Assembly: GCF_029873635.1 (NCBI RefSeq)
Contig: NC_080422.1
Span: forward strand, 8,091,764 to 8,155,763
Direction of reading: 5' to 3'
Source of the DNA: Malania oleifera
Lineage: Eukaryota; Streptophyta; Magnoliopsida; Santalales; Ximeniaceae
DNA: 64,000 bases
Shown here: positions 1 through 12,609 of the stretch, piece by piece
How the letters are laid out: every line of letters starts with the position of its first letter
Numbering within the stretch: position 1 is the stretch's first letter
Translations under genes and position numbers: made by a program
The notes under the pieces: generated by a model
The model's database searches: none
What the model was told of the DNA's origin: nothing
What the model saw: the letters and a program-made list of their open reading frames with translations, nothing else

Positions 1-859
1 CAGAGGCGGCTGCTGGGGGAGTGAAGGAGATGGGAGGATGTGAGAGTGGCAAGGAGATTTGCCGGAGAGAGAGAGAGCCAGAGAGAGAGACAGTGAGGTT
101 TTTTTTTTTTGGTTGTTTTTCTTTTTGGCCTCTGCCGGTGCCCCCCGGCCGTGTTCGCAGTGCCCCCCCCCCCTCCTTTATAAAATTTTCAAACCTAAAA
201 ACTCCATCTTTTCTTTTCCTTTCCCATTTTTATTCTTTTCATACTTTTATGGTAACAATATATACTATTATAATGATAATAATAACGAAAATGGTAATAA
301 AAATAAAATAATAATCATAGATAATAAAAATAATGGTGCAATAATAATAATAAATTAAATATAATAATAATTATTATAATTACAATAATAATAATAATAG
401 TGGTAGAATAATAATAACAATAAGATTTGAAAATAAATAATAATAATAATAATAATAAAACATAATGATAATAAAAATATTAAAAATAATAATGATAACG
501 AAATAATAATAATAGTAATAACAAAAATAAATAAATAATAATAAGAATAAGAATAATAATAATAATAATAAATAAAAATACTAACAAAAATAATAATAAT
601 AATAAAAATAATAATAATAAGCCACTTATAACACTATAGGAAAATAACAATAATATAATAATAGTAATGATAATAAATTACTTATATCAATATAGGAAAA
701 TAAATAATAGTAATAATAATAATAGATAAATAAATAAGAATAAAAAATGATAATGGTAAAGTAATAATAATAATAACAAAGTAATAAATATAATGAAAAC
801 TAATAATAATAATAATAATAATAATAATATTGGGCCTGGGTAAAAATGGGGTGTCTACA
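1..859 (-). mobile_element. Partial LTR, Ogre/Tat-like, cut by window start
   Basis: On the minus strand the LTR begins TGTAGACACCCCATTTTTAC at 859 and runs off the window at base 1. The same order of parts is seen in the solo LTR at 44859-47653: a TGTAGACA start, a long ATT/ATA array, a TATA-like motif (here minus strand near 176-184), then a GC-rich leader (1-175). This shared layout is the basis for the call. The other end lies outside the window, so neither a target-site duplication nor solo status can be judged. Confidence 0.6.
245..836. repeat. AT-rich ATA/TAA trinucleotide tract
   Basis: About 590 bases of imperfect ATA/TAA repeats broken by short ACA, AGA and ATG variants. It lies inside the LTR that ends at 859, in the position equivalent to the ATT array at 44905-45345 of the related solo LTR. 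No coding potential is seen. Confidence 0.9.
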
Positions 860-1463
860 ATGTGCTCAATCTAACAGCTCATACAAAGATACTAGCCAGA
901 CAATATATATGTATATTTCAATCAACAGATTTTCTCAGTTGTATGATGCTCAAGTAATATATATGTTTTGTTTGCAAAAAGAGTTTAATCTTTGTATTCA
1001 ACGAATGATGTAAATCAATGAATATTGCAACAATGATTTTTGTCATACAAACAAATATCTCTTCAAAGATTTATCAAGATGAAACACACTAGATATTTGA
1101 AAGTGATTTGAAAAGAATTTTTGCAACCAAAATCAAATATAAACTTCTCAAGATATTGCAATGACGATGCAATACTCAGAAGCTCCAACGAAGTCTTTTT
1201 GGGAAAGACTTATTGATAAAGTCCCCTAAGAACGCTTGAGGGTGTGCTCTCAAATAAAATAATTTCACACAAACACATTCTTGAGAGAGCAATCCTTAAG
1301 GAACAACAACACTTAAACCACACTTATAAAAGTATTTGAGAAGTAAGATTTGGTAAGGATAAGTGTTGGAGACTCAAAGATGAGTATTATGGGTTTTGGG
1401 ATTTTGAGAGAATTTCTCCCTAATCAAATATGCTAATCTTTTTAATTTTCCCAAATGAAGGGG

Positions 1464-1471
1464 TATATATA
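1464..1471 (-). promoter_or_regulatory. TATA-like box of SIRE-type LTR
   Basis: TATATATA within GGTGTCTATATATACCCC read on the minus strand. It sits about 120 bp downstream (minus sense) of the GGTCGACC array, the same spacing as in the other SIRE-type LTRs here. Confidence 0.5.
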
Positions 1472-1724
1472 GACACCCCATGAATTATGACCGTTGGGGA
1501 CAAGTCTGGTATTATTAGAAAAGATTAATGACCTTTTTATTATTTTAACCTTGTTTAAAAAATTAACCACAGTAAAAAAATTAGGGCAACCCGAGAGATT
1601 AGGTCGACCAGAACACTTTTGGTCGACCGAAGTTCATATGGCTCAGTCGACTAGGACATTTTTGAACTTGGGACTCGGTCGACCGAAAGTGCATGCCCGA
1701 GGTGATTTTTCAATTTTACTGAGG

Positions 1725-2130
1725 TTCGGTCGATCAGACTATTTTGAACTGAATGGTTTGGTAGGCCAGACAGTTGGGATTTCTCCTGAAGACCCTCGAT
1801 CGACTAGGTAGTTGGTATTCAATTTTGGCTCGGTCAACCAAGTGGTCAAACTGTTGAGCTCAGGAGGTTTCGGTCGACCAGACTATTTTGAACTGAATGG
1901 TTCAGTAGACCAGACAGTTGGGATTTCTCTCGAGGACCCTTGATCGACTAGGTAGTTGGTATTCAATTTTGGCTCGGTCAATCAAGTGGTCAAATTGTTG
2001 ACTTTAAGAGGTTTCGGTAGACCAGGGGATTTGAACTGCAATGGTTCGGTCGACCGGGACATTGGTCAACCGTTGCCCTGGACCTGGGGTCAGTCGACCG
2101 GGGTAAAATGAACTGCCAAGGTTGGTCGAC
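1725..2130. repeat. 144-bp tandem repeat carrying GGTCGACC motifs
   Basis: Units start at 1725, 1869 and 2013, exactly 144 bp apart. The first two are nearly identical: each runs from TTCGGTCGA(T/C)CAGACTATT through a GATCGACTAGG block and a GGTCAA(C/T)CAAGTGGTC block. The third is partial. Each unit contains several GGTCGACC-like palindromes. Further single motifs occur at 1590-1700 and 2040-2130. Confidence 0.85.
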
Positions 2131-2595
2131 TGAAAGTGCACAAAGTGTGCATTTCGGTCCTGTTATGATTCGCACAAACCTTATTCAAGTACCTAACATT
2201 GATAGGTGCAATGGTGAATGTCCTAGGGTCATTTTTGGGTTCTCTTGAAGACACCGAAAAAATTCGGTGTCGATCAACCTTTGGTGTTCCTTAAGGTCTG
2301 TCTAAGGTCATTTTCATTTTGAGCTTACGTATTAAGCCATGCAGGTAATACATGCAATTATTACAATCAAAGCCCTATTTACTATTACAGACCTTTTCTA
2401 CTTAAATATTACAGGCCTGAATATAATTTACAACAAATAAATTATATCTAGGGTCTTCAGGGTCTTCGTTTTCCTCCTGGTCTCCGAATGCCATCCTAGG
2501 ATATTACCAAGATAAACCTGCACATCAAATCGGTAGTCATTAAATACTTGAGTATTTGTCATAATCAAAATAGGGTATGACCCATAGGGTTTACA

Positions 2596-4828
<2,233 letters not shown>

Positions 4829-5273
4829 TGTTGCTAGGAAAAAATCGGTGACGACCAATAGGGGTGCTCCCAGATCTCTAGTGGCCTGAAAAGGATAGAA
4901 AACAGAAAGGCTTGGAGGACTCGGGGTGTACTTCGGGGGATCACTTTGATGCTTGAGTAAGAGGGATGCTCTAGAGAGGCTGAATGCAACAGTAGAATAG
5001 ATTGAATGACTTACCTTGATCTCTTCTCTAGATCCCTTCTTATAGGGGTTCGAGTTGACCCTTAGTTGATTCGTCTTTATTGCGTGGGGGCGTGAATCGC
5101 TCCCAGCTCATAAAGTGTTTGCGTCCATCACTCGGCTAGTTAAGTCATTGGCGTGGATCTCTCCTCCTCTTTATTGGGTTGTAGCTGATTGCTCGTTAGA
5201 ATGTTTGACCCGGAGGAGGCGCGGGCTAGGTGTTGACCTACTCTTATAGGCTAGACTATTTTGGGTGTATCCA
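4829..5273 (-). repeat. 3' LTR of the Tat-lineage element
   Basis: Starts TGTTGCTAGG and ends GGGTGTATCCA on the plus strand. It aligns along its whole length with 23713-24156, including the shared blocks AAAAAATCGGTGACGACC and CTTCTTATAGGGG. Confidence 0.95.
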
Positions 5274-5290
5274 TTGTCCCCCCCTCGGTT
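5274..5290 (-). other. Polypurine tract of the Tat-lineage element
   Basis: On the minus strand GAGGGGGGGACAA directly precedes the 3' LTR. This is the expected place and composition for plus-strand priming. Confidence 0.8.
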
Positions 5291-5360
5291 TCAAATTTCT
5301 GGATGGAATTTTGAACAATTGCTGTGTATGCACTTTCTTTCCAGGATATGTAATGTTCCC

Positions 5361-5452
5361 TCTTCTTCTTCTTCTTCTTCTTTTTCTTCTTCTTCTTCTT
5401 CTTCTTCTTCTTCTTCTTTTTCTTCTTTTTCTTCTTCTTCCCCCTTTTTCCT
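5361..5452. repeat. CTT microsatellite
   Basis: About 30 imperfect CTT units with occasional TTT. It lies between the polypurine tract and the longer tandem array, and it generates spurious poly-Lys and poly-Ser frames. Confidence 0.95.
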
Positions 5453-5479
5453 TTTTTATTTTTAGTTTTATTTTTTTTA

Positions 5480-6390
5480 CGTTCCGAGCTGATATTCCGA
5501 GCTGTTTCGTGGAGGACTTTTACTGAGCTATTCCGAGCTGGGCAAACTTTGCTGTGCTGATGTTCCGAGTTGATATTCCAAGCTGCTCCGTGGGGACATT
5601 TTTTCCGAACTGATATTTCGAGTTGCTCCATGGAGCATTTTTCCCAAGCTGATATTCTGAGCTGCTACGTGGAGGACTTTTACCAAGCTGTTCTGAGCTA
5701 GGTAGGATTTGCCAAGTTAATATTCTGAGTTTATATTCTGAGCTGCTCCGTGAGGTTTTTTTCCGAACTAACTCGAGCTGGGCAGGATTTTCCGAGCTGA
5801 TGTTTCGAGCTGCTCCATGGGGCATTTTTTCTGAACTGATATTCTGAGTTGCTCCATGGAGCATTTTTCCTGAGCTGCTATTTCAAGCGGCTTCGTGGAG
5901 GACTTTTACCGAGCTATTACGAGTTGGGCGGAAATTGCCGAGCTGATGTTCCGAGCTGCTTAGTGGGGAATTTTTTCGAATTGACTCAGGCTGGGCAGAA
6001 TTTGCCTAACTGGTGTTCCGAGCTGATATTGCGAGCAACTCAGTGGGGCATTTTTTCGAACTAAATCGGGCTAGGCAAAATTTGCCGAGCCAGTGTTCCG
6101 AGCTGCTTCGGGGGGGCATTTTTTTTGAACTGATATTTCGAGTTGCTCCTTGGAGCATTTTTCCTGAGCTGTATAGAGTTGAGGTAGAATTTGCCGAGCT
6201 GATGTTCCGAGTTGATATTCCGAGCTGCTCTATGGGGCATTTTTCCGAACTGACTTAGACTGGGTAGAATTTGCCGAGCTAATGTTCCAAGATGCTCCGT
6301 GGGGCATTTTTTCCAAACTGATATTCTGAGCTACTCCTTGGAGCATTTTTCCTGAGCTGGCTTGGGCTGGGCAAAATTTTTTGAGCTTAT
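5480..6390. repeat. Degenerate ~40-bp tandem array (GAGCTG/GCTCC family)
   Basis: The phrase CCGAGCTGATATTCCGAGCT, followed by GCTCCGTGGGGCATTTTTTCC, recurs roughly 20 times with variants. The spacing is about 40 bp, with longer higher-order units that include a GGGCAGAATTTGCC block. It fills the non-coding 3' region of the Tat-lineage element, a place where arrays of this kind are known in that lineage. No coding sequence is seen on either strand. Confidence 0.85.
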
Positions 6391-6393
6391 TAT

Positions 6394-6665
6394 TGGGCTG
6401 TCTTTGGCCTCACGAGTTGTGCTCGTTAGTTGGGCCCTTTTCGCCTAATAAGTCATGCTCATTTGCTGGGCTGTCTTTGGCCTCACGAGTCATGCTCGTT
6501 AATTGGGCATGTTTCTCCTAATGAGTCGTGCTCATTTGCTGGGCTGCCTTTGGCCTTACGAGTCGTGCTCATCAACTGGGCCTGTTTTCGCCTTATGTGT
6601 TGTGCTCATTTGCTGGGCTGTCTTTGGCCTCACGAGTCGTACTCGTCAATTGGGCCTGTTGGGAT
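6394..6665. repeat. 73-bp tandem repeat, about 3.7 copies
   Basis: Units begin TGGGCTG(T/C)CTTTGGCCT at 6394, 6467, 6540 and 6614 (spacings 73, 73 and 74). Each unit has a GAGTCGTGCTCGTTAATTGG half and a similar AATGAGTCGTGCTCATTTGC half. It is unrelated in sequence to the array just before it. Confidence 0.93.
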
Positions 6666-6770
6666 GTCCTCATTTATGAGGGGTTTCAATGTAACCCTTT
6701 TTCCGAGGCATCGCCACTGTCCTTTCGAGGTATCGTCTATCCTGCAGAGGTGTAATAAATGCATGTTTAA

Positions 6771-7936
6771 ATGTGCATTACAGTGAGGAGCACTCGTTGC
6801 GACCTCACCCCCTCCGATTTGCAAAATGTTCGTTACTTTTTTGGCATCCCCCAGAGCATTTCTGTTAGGTTGCCCTCTATTTCAGAATTAGCCCTTGATC
6901 CGGGCTCCGAGGAGCTCTGCCTGCATACGGATTACTTGGACCTAGGTCTCAAGCTCCCCTTTCCCCCCTTTATCTTTAATGTATTGCGTTTTTATCGAAT
7001 TGCGCCCTCCCAATTGGTTCCGAACTCCCACCTTTTGTTCACCTGTTTTCCATCCTCTTGCTTCGTCTTGGCTATCAGCCTACAGTTCTTTTCTTTAGGA
7101 GTTGCTTCCAAATGCGAACACACTCTGTAGAGAAGGAACTGTATTATTTCAACTCTTTACCAGGTTATAAGCTTTTTACGCAGGGCAGCTCTTCCATACA
7201 TAATTGGAAGTCCCGGTACTTCTTTGCCTCGAGAAAGTTGAACTATATAGGCTCTCTTGTCTGGTTTACTCCTCTGGATGGTAATGTTTTCTATACCTAT
7301 CCATCTTTTCATGTAGGGCTACGTGTAGGTTATTCGCTGATCCACTTGTTTCCCTTTCATCCCTTTTTTTTTTGTAGTTCGGGTGCGCCATCTTCTTTCG
7401 AGGCTTTCCCCCGAAGAGCAGGCCATCTTGAAAGAGCTACAAGCCCTTGGCAAACAGGGGATCGTCCCTCATGAGGAGCTGCTCTAGGCGTGTGTCCTCG
7501 TGCAGTGGGGGATCAGCCCCGTTTCCCCAAGTCTTACCTTGCCTTTGATTTCTATATATGTTTTCGGATATTCCTGCTATTGTTGGCGTTTTTATATATT
7601 TTTTTCTGTCTTTGTAGATATGGACTTTAATAGATATGAATCTCTTATGGGGGAAGCTAAGAAGCAGAGGGCGAGTAGGAGCAGGAAGAAGAGAAGGGAG
7701 CTTGAGGGAGAATCATCTCAAAGGGACGCACCTGTTGTCGGTTCGTATTTGACACCGTGAAAACCTATCGATTAGGGTTCAGGAGGTGACGGGAACAAGT
7801 GGGAACTAAGCTCCCAGATCTCCCTTTGGAGGGCATTTGTTCGCATGGTTATGGAGATGAGAGTCCTGACTCTGCGGAGGACGAAGAGGAAGAGGGGGAA
7901 GAGGAGGAGGTAGGAGAAGGGAGCAAAGCGAGCTAG
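6771..7936 (+). pseudogene. Antisense accessory gene of the Tat element (PF04195-like, spliced, frameshifted)
   Basis: The frame starting at 6771 encodes an LTPSDLQ...FGIP block, then VRLPS, LGLKLPFPPF and SQLVPNS. This is the pattern of the plant family called 'putative gypsy type transposon' (PF04195). The match continues in another frame from about 7058 with YYFNS, LFTQGSSS and WKSRYFF, so a frameshift lies near 7060-7130. A plausible 97-bp intron (7281-7377; GT...TTTTGTAG) joins in phase to an exon with SPEEQAILKELQALGKQG ending at a TAG near 7486. A second acceptor-like site (TTTGTAG, ending 7617) precedes a Lys/Arg-rich exon. A last exon is acidic and stops at 7934-7936. The gene opposes gag-pol and converges on it. 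Function unknown; splice sites are inferred. Confidence 0.6.
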
Positions 7937-8031
7937 AACGCCGCTAAAATTTTATTTGTAGCTCTATTAGACTTATTGAAGTAGTACAACTGATATTTTT
8001 GAGAATTTATTACTACGTTGTATGAAACACT

Positions 8032-11000
8032 TTATGAATAATACTTTTTCAACATATTAGAGTTCCATGTATAATGAATTTTCTTCTCCTTATCTCCTCC
8101 AATTTGTATGTCCCCGGTTTGATCTATGCTGCAACTCAGTATGGACCTTCCCAGTTTGGCTTTAGCTTGTGCAAGCTTGACTCTTGTGGGCTAATTCGAT
8201 TCTTTCTGAGGACCAAGTCTCCGGGCCGGAAGTTGCACACTCTTACTCGATGGTTGTAGTATCTTGCCACCCTTTGTTGGTAAGCGATGATTTTTATCCC
8301 GGTCTAATCCTGTCTCTCCTCTAGCAAGTCTATTTCTGCCCTGAGCTCTTTTTTGTTGTCCTACTCGTTGAAGTATTGCCTCCGCCAAGAGGGAATACCC
8401 ACATCTGCCGGGATGACAGCTTCTACCCCAAAGGCTAGAATGAATGGGGTTTCCCCTGTCGCGGCACGCTGGGTTGTGTGGTATGCCTAGATGATGGAGG
8501 GCAGCTTTTCTACCCATCTTTCCTTCATAGATTCGAGCCTTGTCCTTAGTCCGTATAGTATGGTACGATTCATGTTTTTAACCTGTCTATTGCTTTGGGG
8601 GTGTGCTACTGACGCGAAGAGTAGTTTGATGGATAAGTCCAAGCAGAATTTTTTGAAGCGCTCATTATCGAACTGTCTCCCATGATCGGTAATTATGGCC
8701 CACGAAATTCCAAACCGACATACCACCGATGTCCAAATGAATCGGGTGATGTTTCACTCAGTTATGTGGGCTAATGCTTCGACTTCTACCCACTTAGTGA
8801 AGTAATCGATCATTACCAACAAGAATTTCCTTTGTCCGGTTGCTGTAGGCAGAGGTCCCAAGATATCTATCCCTCACTGGGCAAAGGTGCAGGGGTTAGA
8901 CAGAGGGGAGAGCGGATTGGAGGGTGCGTGTGGTATTCCTCCGTAGAACTAGTAGCTATCACATCGTTTAACGAGCTCGATTGTGTCCTTTCTCATCGTT
9001 GGCCAATAAAACCCTTGTCGTAGGGCCTTGTGAGCTAGAGCCCTGCTAGCTAGATGGTTTCCACGTATTCCTTCGTGGATTTCTCTCAGGATATAGTTTC
9101 CTTCTTCTCTACTCAGGCAATAGAGGTACGACAACGACAAAGATCGTCTGTATAGCTCCAATCAGTGTGTATCTCACTGCTTTCCTTCTCAATTTAAGGG
9201 ATTCCTTGTTATCCCCTGATATGGACCCGTTGTGGAGGTAATGCAATAAAGGCGCCCTCCAATCTCCATCTTTGACTTCAGAATGTAGTGAGTTGATTCC
9301 GCACTCCTCGTATGAGGGTTTCGCGATTCGCTCTAGGTAAATTACATCCCTCCATTCTGAACTAGTTGCCGAGGCCAATTTCGCTAGCGCATCAGCCTTT
9401 GTATTCTTGGCTCTTGGCATGCACTCTATGTAGAAGTGTATAAAGGCTTTTGCGTATTCTTGGGCCTTGTCCAGGTACTTTTTCATCTTCTAATCCCTAG
9501 CTTCAAATTCTCCTTTCAACTGCTCTACTACCGACTGGGAATCACTTGACACTTGATCTGTGCTACCCCTAATGCTTCTGCTAGTCGAAGACCTGCTAAT
9601 AGAGCTTCGCACTCGGCATTGTTGTTCGTTGTTGAGAATTCCAATTTTAGTACGTACAGAGTCTCGGTACCATCTGGTGCCGCAAGGATAAATATTGTGC
9701 CTCCTTCGGCTGCGTTTGATGACTCGTCTACATGCAGCGCCCATACGTCTGACCTTCCCATTAATTCAGGGGGTCTTTCTGCAGCGAAATCGGCGAGCAT
9801 CTGGTCCTTGACTGTAGGCCTTGGCAAGTATTGTATGTCGAACTCGCCCAGTTCAATGGACCACTTCGTTATCCTCCCCAAACTTTCTGGTCATTGGAGA
9901 ATCTGTCTCAGCGGTAGGTTTGTCAACGTAGTTATCTTATGCGCCTGAAAGTATGGCCGTAATTTCTGTGTAGCACAGATGATGGAGAATGCTGCCTTTT
10001 TAGTCATGCTGTAATTCCTTCTGCTCCCCTCAACACCTTGCTAGTGTAATATATGGGTTGATGCTGCCGGCCTTCTTCTCGAACTAAAACTGAGCTAATC
10101 GCGTTTGTCATGGTGGCTATGTACAAGTATAATTCTTCTCCATTCTCTACCTTTTTCAATAGGGGTGGGGAGCTGAGGTACTCTTTAAGCTGTTCGAAGG
10201 CGCTGTTCTGTTCCTCCCCCCATTCGAATCCTCCTCTCTTCCTCAACGCTTTGAAGAAGGGTAAGCATTTGTCCCCTTAGTAGGAGACAAACCTGCTGAG
10301 GGAGGCTATCCTCCCTGTTAAGACTTGGATCTCCTTTTTCGTCCATGGGTCCTTTATTTCTAGTAGTGCTCTTATTTTTTCTGGGTTGGCCTTTATGCCT
10401 CAGTGTGTCACCATGAAACCAAGGAACTTTCCTGCGGAATTGCCAAATATGCATTTTGATGGGTTTAGCTTCGTGTTGTATCTGCGTAAGAGTTCAAACG
10501 TCTCTCTCAGGTCTTCGCAATGCTTTTCCGCTTTCAAACTTTTTACCAGCATGTCGTCTATGTATGCCTCCATAGTTTTACCGAGCTGACCTTTAAATAT
10601 CTTGTTCACCAACCTCTGGCACGTGGGTCTCACATTTTTTAATCTGAAGGGCATCACTCGATAACAGTACAACCCCCTTTCAGTGATGAAAGACGTTTTC
10701 TCTTCGTCAGGCTAGTGTAGGGGGATTTGGTTATATCTCGAGTATGCATCCATAAAGCTGAGAAGCTCATGCCCAACAGTTAAATCTACCATCTAATCGA
10801 TTCAGGGGAGAGGGAAGCTGTCCTTCGGGAACGCCTTATTCAGATCTGTGAAATCTATGCAGGTGCGCCATTTTCCATTAGGCTTCGTTACTAGGACCAT
10901 CGCGAAACTCCTTTTCTTCTGCTTCACAAGTCGGTGGTTGGGGTCCACCTGCAACCTATGCTCTATGATGGTAGGATCAATACCCGACATATCATCAGCA

Positions 11001-11640
11001 CACCAAGCGAATACGTCCAAGAATTCGTTTAGCAGCTGGCTTAGCTCTGCTCTCAGGGTTTCAAGCAGGTGACTCCCTATCTGCACGGATCTCTCCTAGT
11101 GGCCAAGTAGGGGTATGCGGGCAATATCTTCATCTACCGTGTTGATTTGAGGATATTCTCCCCTTACCTCCAGATCTTCCACGGTTAGGGTTTCTCTTGC
11201 CTCCATTTTTCTTTTTAGGGCCATAACGTAGCATTTCCTATCCCGTGCGGTGTAGGGAATTTCATCTTGAGGTGGTATGTTGACGTGATGGCTCAAACTA
11301 CATTAAGAAAAGGGCGGCCCAATATGATATTGTATACCAGGGGTCGATCCACCACTAAGAACTCTGTCAATGAAGTAACTAGCTGTGGGGTCGTCCCCAC
11401 GGTTACAGGTAGCGTGATTGTCCCTACGGGATGAACCACATCTCCACCAAACCCAACTAGGGGGGTTGCGATTGGCTTGAGTCTTTCCTTTCCAATTTTC
11501 ATCCCTTCTAGCATAAACCAGAACATGATGTTTGCCGAGCTCCCATTATCTATTAATATGCGCCTGACTTTGTAATTCGCCACCAACAAGGAGAGTACCA
11601 ATGCGTCATCATATGGTTGCTGTACCTCTTCTTCATCTCA
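8032..11640 (-). pseudogene. pol: Tat-lineage Gypsy pol (PR-RT-RH-aRH-INT), decayed
   Basis: Read right to left. Protease (11293-11601) has an IDNGSSAN active-site block. RT (about 10400-11086) has TKPNGKWR, the VMPFRLKN block and YIDDMLVKS at about 10550-10571. RNase H (about 10000-10250) follows. A second RNase H-like domain (9528-9881) has ALHVDESSN and NNNAECEALLAGLRLAEALG, typical of Tat elements. Integrase carries the HH block (HEGIRGNHLASRALAHKALR, about 9000-9100) and the catalytic-core TDHGRQF...AHPQSN (8487-8726). The C-terminal part ends near LKKYYS at 8032. Several TAG/TGA codons (for example at 8488, where the neighbouring residues suggest a former Trp) and frameshifts near 9880 and 10700 break it. 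Confidence 0.9.
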
Positions 11641-11714
11641 GATGTTGAAGATGATATCTTCACCTTGTCTGTTACTTTTTCTATTTGGTTCCCATTTTTT
11701 TCCATAAGGAGCAT

Positions 11715-12609
11715 CTATTTAGCGTAACTTTTGCGAGCACCTCCGCTGTCTCCTCCACTAGCAGATCCTCTGAAGATCACTGCAATTTCCCCTATGACTT
11801 GTTCTTCCTTGTCGTTGGGTCTCTTTTGCTTGCGAGGTTCCCTCGGTGGATCTTCTTTTTTGATAAACCTTGATAGGTATCCCCTTTTTATTAGGGCTTC
11901 AATTTTGTTTCTCAGCTGAATGCACTCCTTTGTGTCGTGCCTGTGATCCTTGTGGAACTGGCAAAATTTAGACATGTTCCATTTATGCAGGGGAGTTCGC
12001 ATGGGTTCGGTCCATGAGACATAATCTTTCTTTCTTATCTGCATTGGTAATTTAGAACACCGTATATTCAGGGGTGTATAGGTGGAGAACTTACTGGATT
12101 GCCGTCTCGTGCTAGGGCTAGCAAGCAGCGTTGCGTTCTCATGCCTTTTTGCAGACCTAGAAGATTTGCCTATCTCCAAGCTATTCCCTTTCCTCTTCAA
12201 CTCAATGCGGCTTCCCCTAGTGTCCATCATCTCTTCCAAGTTGATGTACTTTTGCGCTCGGGCCATTAACTCTCCCATATCAATCGGTGGGTTTTTCCCT
12301 AGCGAGTATAGGAAACTTCTAGGTTGGAGAGCTGTGGTCAGGGCTGCCAACGCCACTCCCATGTCTAGATTGCGGACCTCCAGGGTTGCGGTGTTGAAGC
12401 GATGCATAAATTTCATTAATGTCTCCCTCTCTCCCTGGACCATGCTCATTAGGTGAGCTGTTGTTTTGACAATCCTCTGACTGTTGAGGAAATGGCTGGT
12501 GAACAATTGTTCCATCTCTAAGAAGGAGCCGATTGATCTGAGTCGTAGGGTTCGATACCAATCTCTGGCGCTACCCTTGAGGGTTGCTACAAAGGCTCGG
12601 CACATAATG
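11715..12609 (-). pseudogene. gag: Tat-lineage gag, C-terminal part (cut by SIRE insertion)
   Basis: The frame shows the core of a retrotransposon gag: FVATLKGSARDWYRTL, an FTSHF block, QGERETLMKFMHRF and LTTALQP. A later FCQFHKDHRHDTKECIQLR segment, followed by GYLSRFI, is a signature of Tat-lineage gag. It ends with a basic region (REPRKQKRPNDKEE). The frame opens at the edge of the SIRE-type insertion. The N-terminal part is at 23090-23643, and the reading phase is compatible across the insertion once the TAATG duplication is allowed for. Confidence 0.9.

Larger units (their letters stand above)
860..2595 (-). mobile_element. SIRE-type Copia LTR, minus orientation, left end truncated
   Basis: The minus-strand start (2595 going left) reads TGTAAACCC and soon reaches CCCTATTTTGATTATGAC, the block that also opens the SIRE-type LTRs at 12610, 53507, 57371 and 63470. 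A TATA-like box lies at 1464-1471, and the stretch 1590-2130 holds many GGTCGACC-like motifs. The CAATTCACCCCCC...CTCTTGG block expected near the 3' end is missing, so the LTR appears cut at 860 against the neighbouring LTR. No coding sequence is present. Confidence 0.65.

Noticed and set aside
1494-1811. 105-codon frame with Gly/Arg/Pro content
   Set aside because: It reads through the GGTCGACC motif array of an LTR; similarity to protein is not apparent.
5251-5631. Frames rich in poly-Lys (minus) and poly-Ser/Leu (plus)
   Set aside because: They are translations of the CTT microsatellite at 5361-5452 with no domain.
6430-6786. 118-codon plus-strand frame upstream of the antisense accessory gene
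   Set aside because: It is the translation of the 73-bp tandem repeat, and a stop codon immediately precedes the accessory frame at 6771.
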